Positions 1 through 6,827 of a DNA stretch of 15,355 nucleotides are shown here, piece after piece (positions within the stretch are counted from its first letter, which is position 1; each line of letters opens with the position of its first letter). The notes under the pieces were generated by a model. That model had not been told where the DNA came from. It did not search any database and was given only the letters and a program-made list of their open reading frames with translations. The DNA comes from Crocinitomicaceae bacterium (GTDB taxonomy: Bacteria; Bacteroidota; Bacteroidia; Flavobacteriales_D; Sanyastnellaceae), in assembly GCA_020848015.1 (NCBI GenBank), contig JADLBA010000285.1:1-15355 (forward strand), in the 5' to 3' direction. The translations under genes and the position numbers were made by a program.

Positions 1-3000
1 ATTTTCACATTGGGATTTTCTTTTTTCGCTTCTGCAAAAACATCAACTTGATAGTTGTAAAATTCAATACTTTGTTTAATGTTGCCAGTCAAAAAATGTT
101 TTGAATAATTGTAAATCCAATTATCTCGTGATGTGATTACACCCATTGACTGCGCCACAAAGAAACTCCGTGTTTTCACATCAAATTTCTTTTCGGGTTC
201 TAATGGAATAAAACTACCAAACGCATCATTCCTCACACTAATCCAATCGCCATGCTCATTGGGTTGCACGGTTGTTAGTTCCAACTTTGGATTTTCAAAG
301 GTTTTGAACTCTTTGACAATTTTTAGTTTTTGTTCACGGTCTAAATAATCGCCAATGTCGTGGTAATGTATCGTTGCTTTTTCATCCCCCTCGCCCCCTT
401 CAAAGGGGGAATTTTTGGCATCCGGATTTTTTACTAATAAGGTAATGGAAATAGGTGTACGGCTTCCGCTGCCGAAAACGTTACCGGCTTCTTTTTGCCT
501 CAATTCACCACTGGTTCTTGCATTTCCTCTTAAATTAAACACATAGATGGATGAAAATTCCTTTTCAATGGCTTTGCGGAAACCATCGGTGCTATTTCCA
601 TCTAACCAAGCTCCATTAGATACAAAACAAATGATTCCACCTGTTTTATCTAATCGGTCGGTACTCCAACGGAACGCTTTAATGTAAGCGTCATACAAAG
701 ATTTGTTTAGGCCTGCGGAAGATAGTTTGGCATAAGTATCTGCAATACGTTTATCTAATTTTGGGTATTCCTGATTTTGAGCATTATCGTTAGCAGATTT
801 TTGTCCAATGGAGTAAGGCGGATTGCCAATAATCACCCTCAACGGAGCTTTTTGCTGGCGTTGCACTCGTTCGGAGTTTGCCGGGAACATTTCAGAAAAA
901 AGTTTTTCGGCATCATCTGTTTCACCCAATTGAAAAGTATCGGTTAATACTATGCCGTCAAAGGAAGTATAGTTTTCTTTACCTACACCATCATCAGGGT
1001 CGGGCGTGGCATCGTGGTAAGCATTTTCAATATTAATGGCAGCAATGTAATAAGCCAACAACACAATTTCATTAGCGTGCAGTTCGTGTTTGTATTTGCG
1101 TTCTAAATCTTTTTCGTCAATTAAACCACTTTGCAGCAAACGCACCATAAAAGTTCCTGTACCGGTAAAGGGGTCGAGTATATGAATGTTCTCATCAGAA
1201 ATGCTGCGGTTAAATTCTTTTTTCAGAATATCGTTTACCGAATGAACAATAAAGTCAACCACTTCAACAGGCGTATAAACAATCCCCAGTTTCTCTACCA
1301 TTTTTGGGAAAGCGGTTTTGAAAAACTTGTCGTACAATTCAATGATGATGCGTTGTTTTCCTTCGGCATTGTCAATTCCTTCTGCACGGGTTCGCACCGA
1401 TTCATAAAAGCGTTGTAAAGTTTCATCCTGTTCAGCAAGGTTGCTGCCTTTTTCTAAAGCATCTATCATGCTTTGCATAGCTACTGAAACGGCATTGGCT
1501 TTTACAAAGGAATAACCTTCAAACAGTGCATCAAAAATCGGCTGCGTAATGATATGTTGAGCCAACATTTCAATGGCTTGTTCTTCATTAATACTTGGGT
1601 TAATGTTCTTTTGTAAACCGAGTAAAAATTTATCGAAAGCTGCTCGTTGGTCTTTCTTTTCGTTAATCAGGTAGTTGATGCGTTCAATCTGGCGTTCGGT
1701 AATAATGGCTACATCGCGTGCCCATTGTTCCCAATATCTACGGTCGCCCACCTTTTGCACCATTCGTGCAAACACCACATCTTGCAATTGCTCAAACTGA
1801 ATGGCAATTTGTCGTCCTATTTCTTTGCTGGGGTCGGTGCTTTCATAACCGTCACGCTTTTTGTCAATAGGATTTCCATCTCCATCAAAACCAACTTCTG
1901 AACCACCTACAATAATTTGGCTTGGTCGTTTTTTGTTGAGTTCTATTTTATTTACAGTTGCATTAAAACGGTCGTCATGTGCTCTTAATGCGTTTAATAC
2001 CGTCCAAACAACTTTATAACGTTCGTTGTCATCCAGCGCCTGTTCGGGTTCAACATCGGCAGGAACAACAACGGGAATAATAATGTAACCGTAATTTTTT
2101 CCAGGTGATTTCCGCATTACACGACCAACAGACTGAACCACGTCAACCTGTGAGTTTTTAGCAGAAATAAATAATACAGCATCCAACGAAGGAACGTCCA
2201 CACCTTCACTCAACACACGAACATTGGTAATGATGCGACATTCATTTCCGGGAGTATCTTCTTTGAGCCAGTTCAACATTTGGTCACGTTGCGGAGCAGC
2301 CATTGTTCCGTCCATATGTTGAGCCTGTACGGTAACCATTTTCTTTTTCTTGTCATCAGGCAAGGATTCCAAATAATTTTCGGAAGCCAAATTGTAACTG
2401 CCAGCTATGTTGGTAGAGTTTGCTATGCTTTGGCAAAATGCAACGGCACGTTTCATTGGGTTTTCATCGCCTTCCACTTTTATGGCTTCATTACCTAAGA
2501 ATTGTTTCGATAAAGCGTTTACCGTGCCAATGAGTTTAGTGAGGTCGTCTGTCTTAATTTCTGTTTCGCCATTGCTAATCATTTTTTGCACTGCAGGCGG
2601 AACATCTTTATCGTTAAGCGTTAGGATGATTACTTTATAATCAGTAAGCAATCCTTTTCCAACAGCTTCTCCAAAACCAATTCGATGAATTTCTTTTCCG
2701 AAATGCAGTTCATCATCCATAGACCAAAGCGGAACCTCTTGCTTTGCTGCTGCTGATTTGGCTTCCACATTATACAAACGTGGCGTAGCCGTCATGTAAA
2801 GTCGCTTCTTTGATTTGATGAAATCGCCATCATGCACTTTCACAAAAGCAGAATCATCCATGCCTGCTTCTGTATAGCCGGTTGTACGGTGTGCTTCGTC
2901 ACATATTACAAGGTCAAATTCAGGGAAGCCATTTTTTAGCAATACTTTTTGTGCTTTTGAAATTACTTCAATAGATTGATACGTAGAAAACACAACGGTC

Positions 3001-3911
3001 ATTCCCTTGTTACCATTGGCTTTGTAATGCTGAAATTGTTTAAGAATATAATTTGAATCCGTTGAAGCAGGCCAAGCAAGGTCAATGGTGCTGGTTAAAT
3101 CTTGATCGTTTGTATTTTTCTTTTTAGTGATTTCAGGGTCGGAGCAAATACAAATTGGATTAATAGGCTCATCAGCCTGTGATGTCCATTCACGCAAGGT
3201 TTGTCCGATTAGAGCAATGGAAGGAACTAAAAACAAAACAGTTCCTTTTCCTTCGGTGTATTTCTCTGCAATTTTGAGTGATGTCATGGTCTTGCCCGTT
3301 CCGCAAGCCATAATCAAACGTCCTCTTTCATTTTCTTTGAAGTAATCGCAAACCTTATCACGAACTTCTAATACATGCGGATACAATTTTTTCTTTTCAA
3401 TTCGTGCACCTTCACCGTGTATGCCTTGTTCCAATTTTTCCCAGTCAACACGAGCATCAATTAGGTCGTGCAGATTTATTCGCGTTACTGGTGGATTCTG
3501 ATTTTTTATTGCTTCATAGGCATTCGGTCCCCATTTATTTGTTGTAGAAATCCAAAGTCGTTGAGCAAATCCTGTTGTCTTTAAATTCTCGTCTTTAAAT
3601 TCTCTGCTTGATGTTGATAGGAAACTATCAACGGCTGGTTTATCAATGGTGGCTGTCTCTTGATAGCATTTGCATTGTATCGCCCAATATTCGTTATGGT
3701 GCGTTACAGCAACCAAGTCAATGCCGGTGTCATTACTTCCCAAATCTTTTTTTCCGGGAAACTCATTCCACAACCAAACTTTTTTGAATTGATTAGCATA
3801 TTGAGGGTCTGTTTGCAAATACGCTTGCATTAAGCGTTCAAAGCGTTCGCCTTTGTCCTTCTCTGAGAAAGAAATTTTGCGGTATTTTTCAAGTATTTTA
3901 TTGAAGGACAT
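1..3911 (-). CDS. Type ISP restriction-modification enzyme (Mrr nuclease, DEAH translocase, N6-adenine methylase), partial
   Basis: One open frame runs from ATG at 3911 to the left edge: 1303 codons, no stop, C-terminus missing. Domains in order: an Mrr-like PD-(D/E)XK nuclease (GID at residues 63-65, QCK at 79-81); a superfamily 2 translocase (Walker A ACGTGKT at 202-208, DEAH at 338-341, TATP at 374-377, QSVGR at 593-597); a gamma-type N6-adenine methylase (DPFTGTGTF at 913-921, NPPY at 1030-1033); and the start of a target-recognition region. This is the layout of single-chain Type ISP enzymes such as LlaGI and LlaBIII (about 1,600 residues), which methylate one strand of an asymmetric site and cut unmethylated DNA after translocating along it. 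Roughly 250-300 residues should lie outside the window. All key motifs look intact. It follows the XRE gene by 5 nt and is probably co-transcribed with it. An in-frame palindromic repeat sits near residues 1168-1176. Confidence 0.93.
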   Translation of the reverse strand, partial: MSFNKILEKYRKISFSEKDKGERFERLMQAYLQTDPQYANQFKKVWLWNEFPGKKDLGSNDTGIDLVAVTHHNEYWAIQCKCYQETATIDKPAVDSFLSTSSREFKDENLKTTGFAQRLWISTTNKWGPNAYEAIKNQNPPVTRINLHDLIDARVDWEKLEQGIHGEGARIEKKKLYPHVLEVRDKVCDYFKENERGRLIMACGTGKTMTSLKIAEKYTEGKGTVLFLVPSIALIGQTLREWTSQADEPINPICICSDPEITKKKNTNDQDLTSTIDLAWPASTDSNYILKQFQHYKANGNKGMTVVFSTYQSIEVISKAQKVLLKNGFPEFDLVICDEAHRTTGYTEAGMDDSAFVKVHDGDFIKSKKRLYMTATPRLYNVEAKSAAAKQEVPLWSMDDELHFGKEIHRIGFGEAVGKGLLTDYKVIILTLNDKDVPPAVQKMISNGETEIKTDDLTKLIGTVNALSKQFLGNEAIKVEGDENPMKRAVAFCQSIANSTNIAGSYNLASENYLESLPDDKKKKMVTVQAQHMDGTMAAPQRDQMLNWLKEDTPGNECRIITNVRVLSEGVDVPSLDAVLFISAKNSQVDVVQSVGRVMRKSPGKNYGYIIIPVVVPADVEPEQALDDNERYKVVWTVLNALRAHDDRFNATVNKIELNKKRPSQIIVGGSEVGFDGDGNPIDKKRDGYESTDPSKEIGRQIAIQFEQLQDVVFARMVQKVGDRRYWEQWARDVAIITERQIERINYLINEKKDQRAAFDKFLLGLQKNINPSINEEQAIEMLAQHIITQPIFDALFEGYSFVKANAVSVAMQSMIDALEKGSNLAEQDETLQRFYESVRTRAEGIDNAEGKQRIIIELYDKFFKTAFPKMVEKLGIVYTPVEVVDFIVHSVNDILKKEFNRSISDENIHILDPFTGTGTFMVRLLQSGLIDEKDLERKYKHELHANEIVLLAYYIAAINIENAYHDATPDPDDGVGKENYTSFDGIVLTDTFQLGETDDAEKLFSEMFPANSERVQRQQKAPLRVIIGNPPYSIGQKSANDNAQNQEYPKLDKRIADTYAKLSSAGLNKSLYDAYIKAFRWSTDRLDKTGGIICFVSNGAWLDGNSTDGFRKAIEKEFSSIYVFNLRGNARTSGELRQKEAGNVFGSGSRTPISITLLVKNPDAKNSPFEGGEGDEKATIHYHDIGDYLDREQKLKIVKEFKTFENPKLELTTVQPNEHGDWISVRNDAFGSFIPLEPEKKFDVKTRSFFVAQSMGVITSRDNWIYNYSKHFLTGNIKQSIEFYNYQVDVFAEAKKENPNVK
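382..411. repeat. C/G-rich palindromic repeat inside the ISP coding sequence
   Basis: The plus strand carries CCCCCTTCAAAGGGGG at 394-409, a perfect 7-bp palindrome with a 2-nt loop, preceded by another CCCCC run at 386-390. In the enzyme's frame it encodes a Gly/Glu-rich stretch (SPFEGGEGDE) just after the methylase domain. It stands out sharply from the A/T-rich gene around it. Similar C-tract/G-tract palindromes are, from general knowledge, dispersed in Bacteroidota genomes; that this is a copy of such a family is inference. Confidence 0.6.
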
Positions 3912-3916
3912 CTGTC

Positions 3917-4192
3917 TTATTTTTTTCTTTTGGGTTCAACTAATAACGCTTTCACTTCCACGTTCAAAATTTCTGCGATTTCAAAAAGCACTTCCAGTCT
4001 AGGTTGTTGTCGGTTTTGTACATAACCATTCACCATGTTGTAACTCTTTTCGAGTTGCTCTGCCAACCAAGTCTGCTTTATTCCCTTTTCTTCCAGTACC
4101 TCTTTAATTCTGTTCATGATGTTGAACTTTTCTTTCGGCAAAATAGGTAATTCATTTTTATTATCTTGTTTTTCAAGATAAACATCGTTCAT
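3917..4192 (-). CDS. XRE-family helix-turn-helix regulator, probable controller of the ISP enzyme
   Basis: Encodes 91 residues. A Cro/C1-type HTH domain spans about residues 27-85: the first recognition-unit helix is around KQTWLAEQL and the recognition helix around SYNMVNGYVQNR. The tail is basic (EPKRKK). It lies 5 nt upstream of the restriction-modification gene on the same strand, the position occupied by C (controller) proteins that time expression of restriction enzymes; that role is inferred from context. The start is uncertain. ATG 4192 gives 91 residues with a non-conserved 25-residue leader; ATG 4117 gives a 66-residue protein beginning MNRIKEVLEE, which is the usual size of these regulators. 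Neither start has a clear ribosome-binding site. GCGAA half-sites about 80 nt upstream could be its operator. Confidence 0.85.
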   Translation of the reverse strand: MNDVYLEKQDNKNELPILPKEKFNIMNRIKEVLEEKGIKQTWLAEQLEKSYNMVNGYVQNRQQPRLEVLFEIAEILNVEVKALLVEPKRKK

Positions 4193-4267
4193 ATTATTAA
4201 CATGGTGCGGTGGGGAAATTTTAGCTCTTTTGGTTTACGCACAGTTTTTCTTTTTTTTCAATTGTGT

Positions 4268-4292
4268 TTGCGAATGTTTCGCATTTTGCGAA
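4268..4292. promoter_or_regulatory. Candidate operator: three alternating GCGAA/TTCGC half-sites
   Basis: TTGCGAA occurs at 4268-4274 and again at 4286-4292, with the inverse TTCGC at 4278-4282 between them. Each outer copy therefore forms an inverted repeat with the central one, with spacers of 3 and 5 nt. The cluster is about 76-100 nt upstream of the XRE start and about 20 nt downstream of a possible -7 element, suitable for autoregulation by the XRE protein. The symmetry is seen; the binding role is inferred. Confidence 0.4.
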
Positions 4293-4410
4293 GGGTCGGT
4301 TTGAGTGTCGGACAAAACTAAATATGCTAAAATGTGCGGCTGGAAAAGAAAAAATTAGAAATGAGGGTTGGCAAAAATTTTAAAAACATTTGGGTCGGCT
4401 TTCGTGTCGG
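4293..4410. repeat. Imperfect 19-nt direct repeat pair (GGGTCGG...GTGTCGG)
   Basis: GGGTCGGTTTGAGTGTCGG at 4293-4311 recurs as GGGTCGGCTTTCGTGTCGG at 4392-4410. Sixteen of 19 positions match and the copies are 99 nt apart. No coding frame explains them. They may be remnants of a duplication or of a repeat family; the function is unknown. Confidence 0.45.
4313..4320 (-). promoter_or_regulatory. Possible -7 element of the XRE/ISP promoter
   Basis: On the minus strand this reads TAGTTTTG, matching the Bacteroidota -7 consensus TAnnTTTG. I find no good -33 TTTG about 19 nt upstream. A start here would leave a leader of about 110 nt before ATG 4192, containing the GCGAA half-sites. The support is weak, resting on one element. 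Confidence 0.3.
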
Positions 4411-4600
4411 CTCGTTGGTCTGTGTCAAATTGTGAAAGAACTGTCGTTTTAAAGTCCGTTTAGTTGTCAGGTTGCAAAGTCTCTTTTTTAGTCGGAATGG
4501 TCAAGGTTATACTGTCGTCCTATGCTTGCCAGCAACTTTGCGATATTTTTTACGTAAGAAGGTGTAATTTTTTTTGGTGCGGACAGAATAGTTGTGTTTG

Positions 4601-4608
4601 TATTTTTG
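4601..4608 (+). promoter_or_regulatory. Candidate -7 element for the outer-membrane/peroxidase unit
   Basis: TATTTTTG matches TAnnTTTG. The nearest -33-like TTTTTG ends at 4576, giving a 24-nt spacer, longer than the usual 19-21. A start about 7 nt downstream would place the transcript's 5' end after GTG 4594, which supports ATG 4651 as the real start of the next gene. Confidence 0.4.
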
Positions 4609-4650
4609 ACTGCCCCTTTATTTTTATTAATAACTAATGCGAAAGGTCTT

Positions 4651-5313
4651 ATGAGAAAATGCCTCCCAATGTTGCTACTCTTCCTTTGTTTTGTTTCGAT
4701 GAAGGCTCAAACCGATTCAAATTTTTTTGAGGCCGGAATCAATGTAATTCGATTGTTGCAATTCAATCGGGGTGATGCTGTCTCTTCCTCTTACTGGAGC
4801 CCATATTTTCTTACTGCCGAAAAGAAGTTGGGAAAGGTTGGAATAAGAACCGGTTGGGGATTTTGTTCTGTAAAAGATTTTGAGTTGGCTTCGCCTTCCA
4901 ACGGTTATGCAAATTTCAAAAACGATACAAGCAGTGTAAGCGGAAGACTTGGACTGGTTTTCTATGCAGCGCTTTCAGATAATTGGTCCTTGAAATATGG
5001 GGTGGATGGTATTTTTTCAAATTCAGAAAGAGTATATAATTCGGTGATCCAGCAAGTCGGCGGAACACAGGTTGAAAGCATACACAAAAATACCTGGACG
5101 GAAGCGGGTGTTAGTGCTTTCATCTTTCCGCAAGTTCATTTGGCAAAAAGGGTGAGCCTGGGTACCGAACTTGGAATAGCATACTCTGGAACCAAAGGCA
5201 AACGATCAGTAACCTCTTCAAAATTCCCTGAGTTTGACTCCCATTTGAATAATGAAGGATCGAAGTTTTCTTTGCTACCGCCGTCAGCACTTTTTTTAAT
5301 GATGAGATTCTAA
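4651..5313 (+). CDS. Probable outer-membrane beta-barrel protein, function unknown
   Basis: Encodes 220 residues from ATG 4651. The first 20 residues form a clear Sec signal peptide (basic MRK, a Leu-rich core, cleavage after SMKAQ). The mature part alternates hydrophobic and polar residues with many aromatic residues and Gly, and it ends in Phe (MMRF), the usual C-terminal signature of Bacteroidota outer-membrane barrels. I cannot assign a specific family or substrate. A longer frame opens at GTG 4594 but would place 19 unlikely residues before the signal peptide, so I chose the ATG. Its TAA (5311-5313) overlaps the ribosome-binding site of the cytochrome c peroxidase gene, so the two are probably co-transcribed and translationally coupled. 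Whether the barrel serves the peroxidase is not shown by the sequence. Confidence 0.7.
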   Translation: MRKCLPMLLLFLCFVSMKAQTDSNFFEAGINVIRLLQFNRGDAVSSSYWSPYFLTAEKKLGKVGIRTGWGFCSVKDFELASPSNGYANFKNDTSSVSGRLGLVFYAALSDNWSLKYGVDGIFSNSERVYNSVIQQVGGTQVESIHKNTWTEAGVSAFIFPQVHLAKRVSLGTELGIAYSGTKGKRSVTSSKFPEFDSHLNNEGSKFSLLPPSALFLMMRF

Positions 5314-5320
5314 GGAGGTG
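5312..5320 (+). promoter_or_regulatory. Unusually strong ribosome-binding site (AAGGAGGTG)
   Basis: AAGGAGGTG lies 3 nt before ATG 5324, with the GGAGG core 5 nt away, and overlaps the stop codon of the preceding gene. Almost every other start in this window lacks a recognisable Shine-Dalgarno sequence, as is normal for Bacteroidota. It fixes the start of the peroxidase gene. Confidence 0.75.
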
Positions 5321-5323
5321 TAA

Positions 5324-6499
5324 ATGAAGTATGAGTCCACAGCAATTAGAAAGTTTTTTCTCCTGTTGATACCGGTAACTGGGGTGCTCATCATTAACTC
5401 GTGCCACAAGGATATGTCTGTTCCGGGAGCTCGTGTGCCCGTGCTGCCCGCTGAAGTATATAAGTATGACTCGGTACCCGGAGATATTGATTTTAATCCG
5501 TTCGGTCAGTTGGTGATCAACAATGACTTGGCAACATTAGGGCGTGTGCTTTTTTATGAAACACAACTGTCTATGAATAACCGCATCAGTTGCGGTACTT
5601 GTCATAAGCAGCGATTTGCATTTTCGGATAACGAGGCATTCAGTGTAGGTTTTGAAAACAAATTAACAGGGAGAAATACTCCCGCCTTTATCAATACCGG
5701 CATTCAATCGGGTTTTTTCTGGGATCTTCGCGAAGCCACGCTGGGTAGTATGGTATTGAAGCCCATCGCTAATCACATTGAGATGGGATTGGAGTCGCAA
5801 TCATATATGGTCAGAAAACTTGAAGCACTTCCGTACTATGCAGAGCTGTTTACAAAAGCCTTTGGTTCTCCGGAAATTACTACCGATAAAATTTCCCGTG
5901 CATTAGAACAGTTTGTCAGTTCGATCATCTCTGTTCAGTCAAAGTTTGATATTGGAAAGTCTGCCAATTTTGCGAATTTCACTGAGCAGGAAGAGGAGGG
6001 CAGGCAGTTATTTTTTCACGATCTTCCCTGCTCGGCATGTCACGGCGGAAGTAATCTTTCCGGGCTTTCGATCGCAGAAAATATCGGTCTCGAACTCGAC
6101 TATAAAGACAATGGGGTAGTGGGAGATTTTTCTCCAACGGAGGCTCTGGATGGCTGGTTCAAAGTACCAACAGTCCGCAATATTGCGGTAACCGGCCCTT
6201 ATATGCACGACGGGCGTTTCAAAACATTAGAGGAGGTAGTAGAGTTTTACAACAGTGGCATACTTCCCCACCGGCAATTATCTACGATGATGAGAAAGCA
6301 CGATAACGGCGGATTTTTCTTTTTTGGTGAAGATCTGGGAAATCATCAGTTAGAGTTGCAGAACAATTGTTTTCCGCTTAGGATGCACATGACCAGCGAC
6401 CAGAAAGCAGCGCTTGTGGCGTTTTTACATACGCTTACGGACAACCGCCTGATGACGGATCCCCGGTTTGCCGATCCGTTCACTCTTGTTGGGGAGTAA
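5324..6499 (+). CDS. Di-heme cytochrome c peroxidase / MauG-family lipoprotein
   Basis: Encodes 391 residues. Two c-type heme sites, CGTCH at 90-94 and CSACH at 236-240, sit in the two halves of a bacterial di-heme cytochrome c peroxidase fold. PYMHDGRFKTLEEVVEFYN (292-310) is the family's conserved C-terminal block, and M294 is a candidate axial ligand. Such proteins reduce hydrogen peroxide with electrons from small cytochromes, or oxidise protein or small-molecule partners (MauG branch); sequence alone does not separate these. The N-terminus has a lipobox with Cys27 (IINSC), so it is probably a lipoprotein. The residues after it (CHKD) resemble the Lys-acidic export signal of Bacteroidota surface lipoproteins, so it may face outward (inference). 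It is second in a unit after the barrel gene and has a strong ribosome-binding site. Confidence 0.9.
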   Translation: MKYESTAIRKFFLLLIPVTGVLIINSCHKDMSVPGARVPVLPAEVYKYDSVPGDIDFNPFGQLVINNDLATLGRVLFYETQLSMNNRISCGTCHKQRFAFSDNEAFSVGFENKLTGRNTPAFINTGIQSGFFWDLREATLGSMVLKPIANHIEMGLESQSYMVRKLEALPYYAELFTKAFGSPEITTDKISRALEQFVSSIISVQSKFDIGKSANFANFTEQEEEGRQLFFHDLPCSACHGGSNLSGLSIAENIGLELDYKDNGVVGDFSPTEALDGWFKVPTVRNIAVTGPYMHDGRFKTLEEVVEFYNSGILPHRQLSTMMRKHDNGGFFFFGEDLGNHQLELQNNCFPLRMHMTSDQKAALVAFLHTLTDNRLMTDPRFADPFTLVGE

Positions 6500-6526
6500 T
6501 CAGCGGGTTATAGCTACTTCATTACA

Positions 6527-6551
6527 ATACCATAAAAACGGTATCATTTTT
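6527..6551 (+). terminator. Weak candidate terminator after the peroxidase gene
   Basis: ATACC (6527-6531) and GGTAT (6540-6544) form a 5-bp stem with an 8-nt loop, followed after two bases by TTTTT (6547-6551). The stem is short and A/T-rich, so termination would be inefficient. If it is not functional, the feo genes could be read through from upstream; I see no convincing separate feoA promoter in this 82-nt gap. Confidence 0.3.
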
Positions 6552-6581
6552 CAAATAAATCGGTTGTTCCTTTGTGGCTGG

Positions 6582-6821
6582 ATGAAGAAGGAAAAAAACT
6601 GCCTTTCGCTGTATGCTCCTGGAGAAGCCTGTACAGTCCATTCGCTTAATGCAGGAGAGCTCGCTCCAAAAATGGCGGAAATGGGACTTTACACAGGTAA
6701 AAACCTCCGCGTACTTTTCCGGGCTCCGTTCGGAGGCCCAATGGCGATCGATCTCGACGGCTACGTACTATCGCTGAGACTCGATGAAGCGAGTATGGTA
6801 GTTGTTAAGCCTATTGTCTGA
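6582..6821 (+). CDS. feoA: Ferrous iron transport protein A
   Basis: Encodes 79 residues, the normal size of the small cytoplasmic SH3-like FeoA proteins. The pattern LNAGELAPKMAEMGLYTG followed by the basic strand LRVLFRAPFGGP and the closing ALRL-like block (YVLSLRLDEASMVVV) is typical of the family. FeoA associates with FeoB and is required for ferrous iron uptake in the systems studied; its exact role is debated. The frame is open back to 6468, inside the peroxidase gene, but those 38 residues are unlike FeoA, so ATG 6582 (MKKEKNCLSLY) is chosen. feoB begins 6 nt after its stop, indicating one operon. There is no clear Shine-Dalgarno sequence and I recognise no Fur box upstream. Confidence 0.9.
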   Translation: MKKEKNCLSLYAPGEACTVHSLNAGELAPKMAEMGLYTGKNLRVLFRAPFGGPMAIDLDGYVLSLRLDEASMVVVKPIV

Positions 6822-6827
6822 TTATTA

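Larger units (their letters stand above)
4193..4650. other. Gene-free A/T-rich region between the XRE gene and the outer-membrane gene
   Basis: I see no convincing coding sequence or RNA gene in about 450 nt. It should hold the divergent promoters of the XRE/ISP unit (minus) and the outer-membrane/peroxidase unit (plus). Visible structure is limited to GCGAA half-sites at 4268-4292, an imperfect direct repeat rich in GTCGG, and two -7-like elements. Its composition resembles the restriction-modification genes more than the Feo and Met regions, so it may be the edge of an acquired segment (inference). Confidence 0.6.

Noticed and set aside
4594..4650. GTG 4594 as the start of the outer-membrane gene
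   Set aside because: It would put 19 residues before a clear signal peptide and overlaps the candidate -7 element at 4601-4608.
5120..5407. A 95-codon minus-strand frame across the barrel/peroxidase junction
   Set aside because: It is antisense to two supported genes and to the strong ribosome-binding site, with no recognisable domain.
6468..6581. An upstream start for feoA inside the peroxidase gene
   Set aside because: The 38 extra residues are unlike FeoA; ATG 6582 gives the normal family length.
6500..6581. A Fur box upstream of feoA
   Set aside because: I looked for a GATAATGATAATCATTATC-like palindrome and saw none in the 82-nt gap.
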